Assembly (NCBI RefSeq): GCF_964355755.1
Contig: NC_092680.1
Coordinates: forward strand, 4,441,001 to 4,505,000
Origin: Antedon mediterranea
Taxonomy: Eukaryota > Echinodermata > Crinoidea > Comatulida > Antedonidae
DNA: 64,000 nucleotides
Reading direction: 5' to 3'
A model generated the notes under the pieces. It did no database searches and had not been told where the DNA came from. It saw only the letters and a program-made list of their open reading frames with translations. Position 1 is the first letter of the stretch, and every line of letters begins with the position of its first letter. This document shows positions 33,701 to 45,700 of this stretch, piece by piece. Position numbers and translations under genes: made by a program.

Positions 33701-36700
33701 ATGCGCCTGCTACAGAGAAGAACAGCCACGAGAACGATTGGCTTATGTGAATGCGATCATTGAAACACCAATGTATAACATCCTATCCAAGTCTCGAGTT
33801 AGGCTCGTCATGTTTTACTATTTTAAATTAAGAGACCAGAGCGCCCTCCATATTAAGAAAATGGGATATAGGAATGGAAGACCAATTGGAAAAATGATAT
33901 GGACTGGTAATGGAATAACGTTTGGTGTTGGATGGAAAAAGATCGATATTGAATTTTATGCAGAACAGTCATTCAAGGTAATAATTTACCTTTTCTGTAT
34001 ATACAGTATCTTATCTAATACACATATCGAAATATTCATTATACTATAGTTCCAATAAAATAAACAATAAAGAAATAAAAAACAGAAGAAGGAAAAGATT
34101 GATTTACAATTTCAAAATAAATATTGCAAAAGTACCTACAATTTGTGAACATTATTAAGCAAACAAGATATATGACATTTTATTTATACCCTTTATAGCT
34201 TGAATTTGAAGCAGTTGTAACAGCAATAGAATACAATTCTGTGCGAATAGACGAATATTACCTCATGATCCAAGGTAAGATTACATTAAATGAACAAGTT
34301 TTAAAAGTTTTATTATTGAGTATAGAAGAATGTAGTAAATTTAGGTTTTATTGTTTGAGAACATACACTGTTCTATAATCTTTGTACTGTATTTTAATTT
34401 ATTTAAAAAAAATATATTTTTGCACACATGGCGTCTCATACGTATAATATTTGAGCTCAAAATAATACATTCCAGACAAAAATCGAATATTCGACTGGTT
34501 GACTAACATAAAAAAGACAATAAAGACAAACAGGGCTAACTTTTCTACTGAAACACTCGTAATTGATTATAAGCAATCAACATTTCTTCCGTAAATGTGA
34601 CCTGGTTTGATGTTGAGGACCTCTTCTGAAACAACCTTCCGAACTCAAATGACCACTATCCTGTGCCTTATAAATGTAGTTTTCCACCCTTTTACTATAC
34701 AAGTTGTTTGATCTGTTTATTTTGTTTGTATAGATAATAATACACATTGCATAAAGATCCGGTACAAGAGAACACGTTGTGTACATACATACAACATGCT
34801 CCGTATATGTACACACATGATCAGATTATAATGTTTATTTCGATATAAAATAAACGAAAAGTTATCTGAGAAATCAACCTTGCACTTGAAACCTCCATTA
34901 TCATAAAATTGAAAAGCACAGTGTCAATTAAAGTTCATTAGTCATTTTCCGATTCAATAATCTTTAATCAGAAGTAATTCAGCGTTAGAGGGCGCTATGA
35001 TGGAAAAACAGAAATAACGTATCTATTATTTTCGTCATTTAGCGGGTAAAAATTGAAATTTTGAAATGTTTAATAATAAGTTGATTAAAGTTTTTAAATC
35101 AAAGCATATGTCGCTTTAACGATAATACTTCAGTGGTTCTTTATATAAATCTAACTTTATGAGATTCAGCCACTGTTGATGTTAAGCTGTATTGTCAACA
35201 AAGTTTCATTATCAATAACAATAGTTTAAACAAATATTTGATTTATATATGGAAGGTAATAAAATACCGTCAATAATATGTTGGATCCATGTATAAGAAC
35301 CACTTATAACGAATTAGAACATCAGATCTAAAAAGTTATCCTACGTTTAGTTTTTGTGTTATTTATAGTTCGATGTAAAGATAAAATAATTGAAAACGAA
35401 TTTATCTACAAATGTATAAGATCAATTGATTCTACTTGCCTAATTAAAACCATAACAATGGATTTCTGAAAATTGAAAACACGGTTCAAAATTAACAGCA
35501 AAGTGAAAGAATATGCTATCAGACCTTACTAATTTAAACTTTGTCAATTACCATTAGACGCTTGTCCCCTAATCTTTTCGAGTTTAAAAACAGTATTGAA
35601 AAAGATGTCAACGTGCCTGGTCAACTTGTCGTACTGGCAAACGAGTTTGTTCACTCGATGTATTTCTCTCGGGGGTACGAGATTCCACCTTACGATGCCT
35701 CATTTTTCATCTGTGTACGAAACTACGTTATTCTAATTTGTAATGATTTTTACTCAGCTTATTTAAACTCTCCGGATAGCAGTTGTTAGTGTTCTATGGA
35801 AGTATCTAATTGTGTACTCAGGTTGATTTCCGTTGCATTTGTGCAAAGCACTGAGACCAACTAAGTATAATTCATTTTAGTGTGCTTTTTTCATGAGTAT
35901 GTGCTGTACTCATGTGATCTCTCTGCCTAGCAAATGTCTGTCTCTTGAGTCGACTGTACTCCGCGAGGTCACTAAGCACACGCTTAAGTGAGTCGGTCGT
36001 GATCCTCATTATATGTGTACCGCCAAACCAAAACCAGGCGTTTGTCGGCAGCAAGGGATTTCTGTAAAATGCTTCTGAATGTGTAAAACCTATATCTTGA
36101 CCATTTTTAGTTTTTTAAATAATCTTACAGAAAATTTACCGTAGATTCCAAAAATCTAGGTATTTTAAAGAAATTATAAGTATAAATCAATGAAAATAAC
36201 ATTTTAATGAGACCCCCTTTTTCGTCTTTGGTGAAAAAATCAAGTTCTATTCTGTAATTTGTGTCTATTTCTAACCAACTTTTACCTCTTTGATTATGAG
36301 AAGACCCCTTAATGTGTGGTATTTTTAGAAAGCTCGTGAAAAAATCTTTCCAAAGATAAAGGTTGTAGGTCATGTAAAATAATAGTATAGCCAATCAAAC
36401 ACATTCTTTAATAACCTTTTGGTATAAGCAAACCAGTCTTGTTGCTACGGAATCCTGAAACAGGCAATTTGATTGGCTAACAGAGTGGCTCAAGTCATTG
36501 AAGCGTTAAATTTGCCTTTAACAGCTATTCAAAGTACACTGAGGAAGCGGTAAGGTTTTAACAAAACATTCTTACTGTAAAAAACATTCAATATTAATTT
36601 ATACTTGCTATTTATGCATCCTAGATAATAATAAAACAACCTAGAATAGTTTAATGATTTATATAATATGAAAAGTAGAAATATTGGCTTCGCTAGCGAA

Positions 36701-39700
36701 TCGTAAACAACAAGAGGTTAGAAAGTACGAAATGACTTTCTAGCGCGACACACTCAGTTTGGTGAACACAGAAACACTTTTGATCAAAATATTAGGCCTA
36801 GCCTAGGCATAAGATAAGAGATGAACTGTATGCCAGCTTAGTACTCAAGTTAGCCTAGTAAAACCACCTAGCATACCTTGGTCTAGGCCTAGCCCAAAAA
36901 AAAGATTTTTAAATGTGTTTAAAAAAGTTTAATTTAATTTTCCATTCTGTTTTCAGATCTTGATTGGTAATTAATACTGTAATGTATACCAATAGTTTTG
37001 ACAGTGGTGGTGATGCTGTTGCTACTTTCTCTTCTCAAACAACTCCAATAATGGTGATACGGTGCTTAATATAACTTTACAAAAATGACTTTGATTCTGA
37101 TGATACATGACACATGTATTCTATTATGCAACGTAACCCTGAATAAAACCGTGAAATAATTGTATCGAAAAATATGTATGTATTTAAAACTTAAAGACCC
37201 GGCACAAAAGATGATAATACTGTTGTAACACGCAGCCTGAAATGACCAAAATGTTATAATTTAAAGTGTACCAATTGTAAATAAATTTAAACACATCAAA
37301 CACAATCAACTGTCTGTGTATCATTAATTTTGGTTCATTTCTATATGTTGTATTTTATTGTCACTTTATTAATAGTACTTATTTATAGTTATTACAAGCC
37401 TCACACATAACATAAGTTTAGTAAAAAAAAGTTTACTAACGTATGTAGTTATTTGAAGTCTCATTTGACAATGTTAATGTTACTGGATTTCTTTGAAAAT
37501 TTCAATGATTATAGAAAAATGTATTAGTTACATTTGTGCTAAATTTCAAAGTCATAGGTATACTAGAAGTTAGCGTTGTCAAGGTGAACATGAGTCGCTG
37601 TCTGCCAGCACATTTAAACTTCCTGTTTGAACTATTGTTGATCTTTGAATGCATTTTTCACTGCTAAATAAAAATGAATTCTTACTTGTATTTCTTTACT
37701 TATTGTATCATAACTCTAAAAATACTTGACCAAATTGAATAATTTTTTCAGTATTTTAAAGCAAATTATGTGCTCTGTACAAATATCTTTAAAACTCAAA
37801 ATGTCACATTTACGACAAATGCCTGGTTTTGATTTGGCTGTACACATATTGTTACCTACTGTAGGAACTAAACTTACTAGAAAGCTTTCGTTTGATCAAG
37901 TGTCATTGCAGCTAACTCACAAGTAACTTTCATATTTTCAAGAAAACAAGATGGAAGGTGAGGTTGTTTTGTCTTTTGTGTGTTTCTTTTCCAAGTATTA
38001 CGTTGAAACCAAATACTAGTTTTATCCAAGGTTTTATAAGAACAGTTAATACATACAAATCCAAAAGGTTACAGTGAGGTTTTTTTTTATTATACAGGTA
38101 CCGAAGTATATAATTAATTAATTGACCAAATAGAAATATGTTCCGTTTTGGAATCATGCCAAGAAAGTTTATAAAACATTAATTCAATTCAATTAAATCT
38201 AATCGTTTATGTCGCATACATCCACTTTGATTAAACCAAAGGTAGCAAATGTCCAATGTTTTACAATTATTGTATTGTAATTATTACATTTTTGTGGAAA
38301 ATTCAAGATGTCATAAAGCTCTGTCTACACTATCAAACTTTATGTAACAAAATAATGTGGCCATATATGTACATGGGTCATATTTGGTCATATCACTACC
38401 ATTGGGCACATCACACCTTTTTATGTAAAACTAGTTTGATAGTGTAGACAAAGCTTTAGAGTTGACGGTCGTGTGCATGTATTTACATTTATAGCGTATT
38501 TCCCTCTTAAAATAAAACATAGTTTCACTTGAAGATCTTAATTCTTTGTTATAAAGATTACATCCATTTTCTTGATACAATGTTCATAATGTTGTTTTAT
38601 AACGTTGATGCCGTAAGTTTCAAGTATTTTATTTTGTGTGTACTTCGTCAGTTACTTTATACTTAGCATGAGACTGTTTCGTTTTTTTTTTTTTTTCATT
38701 TAAAAATGTTAAAAATAATTGTTAATAAGTAGCCTAACTCCTTCCTAATTTAATTATAAAGATGAATGACAGTATCAAATTGGGTTAAATATAATGAAAG
38801 TATTAAATTGGGTTAGGTATATTATATTCTGTATCACGTTATAATATTTTAGGCTAAATATTTAGAGCCTAATATACGAATGTCTTAGAAAGTAAAAGTA
38901 TTCCCGTGGATCCAAAGTATCAAAGGGATAGGTTAGGAAATTGATACTTGACTTTAGAGTTTATTAAGAATGTTGTAGGATTAAATTTTCATTAAATGTA
39001 TTTCTTAATTTCAAAATATATACTGTACTAATAATACTAAATGTTGTATCTGATATCTGTAGAGCTGTTGTTTTATATTATATTGTTAATTTCGTTGAAA
39101 TAAGTTCTGTGTGATTAACGGTCCAAATTAATACAAATAAGCTAAGGAGTTGGAGTAATTAGTCATTAGTAGATGTATTATTTGATAAATAGAAAAACCG
39201 AATTATTTACTTAAGGGTTTGTCGTAAGTAACAAATAAAAGTATAAAATGTCATCCTAGATTGTAATCCTGCCATATCCGACGCACAATTATGTTGTGAC
39301 TATGAGACTAAGGCATGACATATCCCCCGCAATATCACTACAAGGATATTAATAATGTAAATATTTATAACCTGTTAATGTTGTCTATTGTTCCACTTCA
39401 GTACACGCAAGAGTACCTTTATCATTACTTGGTAATTTCAAGACGTAATCGTTGCTTTTTAAAACTTAAGCTACACTATCTAACTAGTTTGACAATAAAA
39501 GTTTGATGTGCCCAAATATGGTTGTGTATGACATCATCATGTCCATATATGGGCACATCACATTGTTTTGTCACATAAAGTTTAATAGTGTAGACTGAAC
39601 TTTATGAGTATTTGTTCATAGGAAAACATGTGCTATTTCATTGTCAGAAATGATCTTGTGAATAGGCCTATATATCACAATACCATTATTGTTATAACTA

Positions 39701-42700
39701 TAAAATAGTATCAATATTTGGATTACTGGATACGAATATATTTCAACAAGTAAAACTGTTTTAAAGAAGACACTTTACCATGTGATTCATATTTCCTGAC
39801 AGTGACCTCATCAACTTTGCGGCTCGATTACACTCATTGATTAAAATAAACTAGGGTCAGAATATTAATTATGTATACCGTAAACAAAATAATTAGGATT
39901 AGACCATCCAAATATTCTCGTGAAGCAAACATTCTGCCGTACTAAAATTCAATAAAAAAAAATTAAATTAAATAAACTCATTATAGCCTAAATAAACTCA
40001 ATAGCCTAAATAAATTACAATGCATTGTTCCCATTATTACACCTTTGATACTATAATAATAATACTAATAATGATATTTATAATTGTTTTGATATTTCTA
40101 CCATTTACTTTAATGTAAATTTAACTTCACCTTTGCGTTGCGTGCCTCAATAATTAGTTGACGTTATTTCCTATTTTTAAACCAACTGGGAGGAAGTTGT
40201 GTATGCAGTTTGGAATGAATGGAAAGATATGAATATGCTTAATATTTTGATTTTAGTTATCATACAGATACTTACGAATAGGTTACAAAATACAATTGAA
40301 AATGATTATTCGGCATTCACTGTCAAAGAATCCGTAATCAGTATTTCTTCCAAATCAGAGTGTCCGCAACAATTAAGATTTGTAACTTTGCTATTCATTT
40401 TTTGCAAACTCACATAGCTTCTCCACCTCAGTCTTCGCGTGTATGATCATTGTATTTGTATCATAGGGTTATTCAAATTTATAAGATTAACAGTAGTAGC
40501 CCCTGTTTTGTTGAAATATTAGCATTGTTTCTTTTATTTACTGTTTCCTTCAGTTCAACCTGTCGGAAAAAGCTACTTACCGTGCTTACACTTTTGACGA
40601 AAGACCTCAGCAGAATGTTTAACTTCACTTTGACCCTCAATATTTTGTTGTAAAAAACAGAACAACTGACCTATATAAGCTCTTATCAAAGTAAAGCATA
40701 AATATCATAAAGCTATAATCAACCTGATAAAAAAAAGGCTTTGAACTTAACTGTTGAAATGTGTTATCGTAGAAAAATGCATTGAAAGTTTAGAAAAATT
40801 GCAAGCGAATTAATTCCCTGGCCTGGGTTTCATAATTTCAAGCATCAAACGATATCTTCAACAAGGCACGTGTAACCCTTCAGGTGTTTTAAAAGCCTAG
40901 CTATCTATTATTCAATTGAGATTGGTATTTCAATTCAGTGTCGACCGTCTTGTTAGTAAGATAGTGGGGATTTACCCTTGGGGCCACGTGATCTTGTCCA
41001 TTGCCAGTGACAACAACAACGGAATTGAAATGTAAAGAAGATACGATGCTTTTTTTGTCGGGGCATCTAGAGTTGAAGGTGATTCATGCCTTTTGTCTCA
41101 AGTTATTACTTGTATAACATGGTCTATATTAATTAACAAGAGTCATTTAGATTATTTAATATGAAGACAATTAGAGCAGGAAAGAGTGAAATGATTTCAC
41201 TTTTCCCTGGTTGAGGTTCAAGTATTTTTATGATGAAAATACTTTTCAAATAAATGTAATTCAAAACATACTGTACGATGTCATTGTACTATGATACTCT
41301 ACGCAACCAAGCGACTGGTGCACTGGTTTAAAAATAATGAATGTTAGGACATAATATTACTCATGCGAGCCTAACCTCATGCTAATTTACATTGACAGGA
41401 ATGATGTCACTGTTCGCTGTCACGCCCTAATGTTGTATATGTGGACGTAAGAAACAATGACAGAAATATTGTTTTATTAATTTAACTATTATCATTTCAG
41501 TAAACGACACTAGTTTTCCTGGTCAGCCGAGCAAGTTATGTTAAAACATGTTTCTCTTCTTTTTAGTCGCGTTTGCACGCGACTCTACAGCTCACTATGT
41601 CGGTCGAATGGTTAGTTGGTCGGTCGGTAAAAACTAACTCAAATTTGCGCACGCGGCTGCAGCCATGTGTACATGGCTAATTGTTCAGAAAGATTTCCTA
41701 TTATGTATTTATTATATTTATATCTTTAAAAGTAAATAAAAGAGGCAAGCACACGCTAATATGTGTTTGGCGTAAACTATGTCCGTGGTAGTTTATAGGT
41801 TATAGATTTTATAGGGTATATATAATCAGACGGATATATTTATTACAAACTATTGCTATATCAAAGAAGATGTGGTTTACCTACCAGAGGTGTGGCTACT
41901 TAAACGTCATTGTAATGTTTAATCGAATTTCTTGTTTCATTATTACTGTCTCCACTTGAAACAGACTTTATGTTTTGACCAATCAGAGTTGACCTATAAT
42001 AAGTATATAATATGTATTGTTTAAATTAATTATAGAACATAGAAACGAGTAGACACGGGTATCGAAACATACACGTTTTCTATTTCCGTACATCTAAATA
42101 ATGTATAATGTTTTTTGGTGCAAATCAAACTCGGCTGCTCGTATCATTACGTTCACTAACCGTCGCTCTCACATTTCACCTGTTCTTCGAGAACTTCACT
42201 GGCTCCCCATTGACAATCGAATCAAATTTAAAATCTTGCTCCTTACTTTTAAAGCACTTCTTTTCAACCAACCTGCTTACATCCGTCAATTAATCACCTT
42301 TTATGTTCCTGGACGGACTCTTAGATCATCCGATGATTTGTTACTCTCTGTTCCACGCATAGCCACTAAAACCTTTGGTCATAGGTCGTTTTTTTTTGTA
42401 GCACCCACACTCTGGAATTCACTCCCCCCACAAATTAAACACTGCTCTTCTGTTGCCTTATTTAAAAAATTGCTCAAATTTTCGACCACTAACATGCCCA
42501 GCGCCTTTGATTTTGTACCTCGGTCTTTGAATTGACGCTTTATAAATATTGATATAATAATAATAATAATAATATAATAAGTATAGGTTTAATAGTAGCT
42601 TTGAAATCATACTAATGTCTTACTATCTACACTATCAAACTAGTTTGACAAAAAAAGTGTGATGTATGGTAGTGATATGCCCAAAGATGGTAGTGACATG

Positions 42701-45700
42701 ACATTACATTTTTTTGTCATATAAAGTTTGATAGTGAATGTTGTGAGTGTCACCAATCCAAAGGTAAATGGGTCAACAAATAAATAATAAAGAGTGTAGA
42801 CAGAGCTTTATAAATAAGTTTCATCAAAATTAATCATAAATAATTATCGTGTATTGTTGCACAAATATGATATCTGAAGTCATCATCAATCATTTAACAA
42901 TTGTACGATTTTTAAGCAAAATTAAGTGTTTTAAAGGCGTTTATTAATAATTTATTTATTTTATCAGATTCGATGTGAATACACAAACGAAAGTGTCATG
43001 TTGTCGGTTAACCTAGTATCTCTCCGGAAGTAGAACTAATCGAGAGATTAATTAGTATTAGAATTTAAACTTCGATAAGTATTAAACTATCGATCGTATG
43101 TGATAGTTCTAAAAATTATATAGGAAAACGTTGATTGTAATCATTAAAAATATACTTTTATTTTATTAAAAATCACAACATTGGAAAACCTCTCTTAGAT
43201 ATAGAAAGCAATTGTATTTAAACATGTTTTGAACTAATTTAAACACTTTTTTGATAATCCATACCCACTTTGTTGTAAAACATCTAGAAACTATCAACAT
43301 CTTTTAAGGTGTAGATGACTATTATATAAACAACCTGCGGTAAATTAGTTACTGTCTATAGCTTATGTACCCTAAAGTTTACTTCAATTACTACTTCAAT
43401 TATATATAACCCCTGACATCTAAGGTCACGATTGATAGAGCATCTTATTTATTTCTTTACTTGTATGTCTGTTCATTACAATAAAAAGGTACCTGGATCT
43501 TGTTTAAAAATTCCTTTATTATTTTCTCCTTTCCATTTTCCTACTTTTTTCATCCTTTTTTTACAAGTTGCTTAAAAACAAAAATAAAACAGGTAACATG
43601 GCAAAATCAATCATAATGGATATCATTTATTCGTCACTGTTATTGTAGACTATATAATTGATTATGTTGCCTCTGTTAGTAGTTGTCTTGTTCACCTGTT
43701 ATCACTAACCATTCAATTACTGCAATTGTCACGTGGTTGGCAGTAACGGGTACCATTTTCAATTGCATTTCTTTCTTTTTTTGTATAATTATTTTGTATA
43801 GCCTATTTTAGTATATCTTTACACTTATTATAATTAATATAAACAGTATTGAAGATTTAAAACATAAACAAAAGTCATTAATATGTTAGTAGCGTATAAC
43901 TTTCTATTCTCACAAATTGTATTTCTTTTTAAATATTTCAGGGCATATGCATCCAACACAAGGTAATAATAATCCTAATGCTGGCCTTCCACCGTACGGA
44001 CCACAGATTCCAGTTCGACCTCCACCAAGAGTAACAAATCCTCCTCCACCAAGAGTAACAAATCCTCCTCCTCCAAGGGCTCCAGTTCCTCCAAAGCCAG
44101 CACCAAAACCAAAGCCTACTGTGAAACCGGTACCTCCAAGACGTCCTACCGTTGCGCCGCCAAACCGACCTGCAGTCCCACGCCCAGGCCGCCCTACAGT
44201 AAGACCACGATTTACAAATGTTTACCTAGCGACTGATCGGGGACTGGTTCCTGGTGGGTTTTACCCGACAGAAGATACATTTAAAGATAATGATATCCAA
44301 TCTACACAACTAACAACAGTGTTTCTAAAGGAAAATGTTCCATCATTCACACGTAAGTACTTTAAAAAATGCATAATTATATAAGTGATAAGTTAATATT
44401 GATCAATTAACAGTTATAATATAACTAAACAGTTCCTAATATAACTGTGTTTTGTTGTTGTTGACTGTGCCTCTCTGGGTTCGTTGTTTACTGTGCCTCT
44501 CTGGGTTCGTAACATTGTGTGCCATTACCAGTGACTCAACCTTCGTAGCTTTAAAATAATACAAGATTTCAATTTCCTCAACATGTGCCGGTAGGAAAAG
44601 CTAAAGTCTATGATTATAGTACTGTGCACTGCAACTATGATTCATGATTCGTCAAAAATAAAATAATAATAATATTCTGTAAACACAACTGTTGCTTATT
44701 AATATTATCAAATCTTATGCACAAAATTACTAAAAAAAATAAATACAAAATTGTGAGAGTACGATCTATCTGACTTCATTTCTATCTATTACATTTCGTG
44801 TGTACAATTCTCCATTCTGTTCGTAAACCTCAATAAAACGTTCAATGTTCAGACTTTCTTTTTCTACTACCTGTTGTGTTTTGTCTGTAAGGGGATGTTG
44901 TGTCACCTGGTCTTCCGCCGACTGTACATAAATACACCTTGCTCTCAAGTTGATTTTGTATCATGTAATCCACAATCCTCCAATCAAATGACAGAAATAT
45001 ATATAGTTGTTATAATAACTACTCTATATATTATTATACTCTATAAAGTAAAGTATACAATGAATAATCTATATTTATGGCGTAAACTTGAGATAAAGTA
45101 TCGATGCCCAGAATATATACAGCATCTACTGTTGGAATCTAGTAAATAAGGAAATATCCTAATCTATACAGAGCAACATGCCATCAAATTGGGCTTTTCA
45201 AAAAGGATACATATCATTCTAAGAAGAATATTAATTATAACGTAGGAACATAACACTAAACCGTTGTAGTGCATTGCTTTTGCTTTAAAGAATAACCTAC
45301 GCATAGTTAATTTACACATTCTACGCATGTACACATTATAGGTTCTGCCCGTTTCCTCTGCGTATCATCATTGCAAAGATTACAATACATGATAAACTGA
45401 GTCTACACACAGTTTATGAAAGTACATACATTATGCAAAAATAAGCCAATTTTCCTTAGTTTCACTATGAGTTAACTTACATTGGTTTTTTTTGGGGTTT
45501 TTTTTTCAGAGAGTTTGCCTTTAGTCGCTGTAGCAGTAGGGTTAGGCTTATTTCTTGTATTTCTCGTTGTTATGGTTGCCTGGGTGATTAGATGCATAGG
45601 CAGGGTTAACACGTAAGTACCGTAGTAATGTTAATTGTATTGTAATGATGAATGGTCAGTTCCGATGACGACGATGACGACAACGTTGATGATTGTTATT

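Larger units (their letters stand above)
34275..42100. other. First 7.8 kb of intron 4 of gene B
   Basis: Contains two family A MITEs and mostly unique AT-rich sequence; the rest of the intron holds the CR1-like LINE fragment and another MITE. Open frames at 35541-35789 and 37726-37926 are somewhat GC-richer and might be skipped or alternative exons, but no domain is recognisable. Confidence 0.5.

Noticed and set aside
35541-35789. 82-codon open frame with fairly balanced codons in gene B intron 4
   Set aside because: No family resemblance, no good splice borders; kept only as a note in the intron entry.
37726-37926. Open frame after a TTTTTTCAG acceptor
   Set aside because: No donor at a useful phase and no recognisable domain.
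37949-37955. ATGGAAG followed by GTGAGG, a possible alternative first exon of gene B or twin of the gene C microexon
   Set aside because: Phase fits exon 5, but the product would lack a signal peptide and the motif is short enough to occur by chance.
43917-44384. Reading the proline-rich frame as a stand-alone small gene
   Set aside because: A clear acceptor at 43941 and donor at 44353 with phases matching exons 4 and 6 make it an internal exon of gene B.
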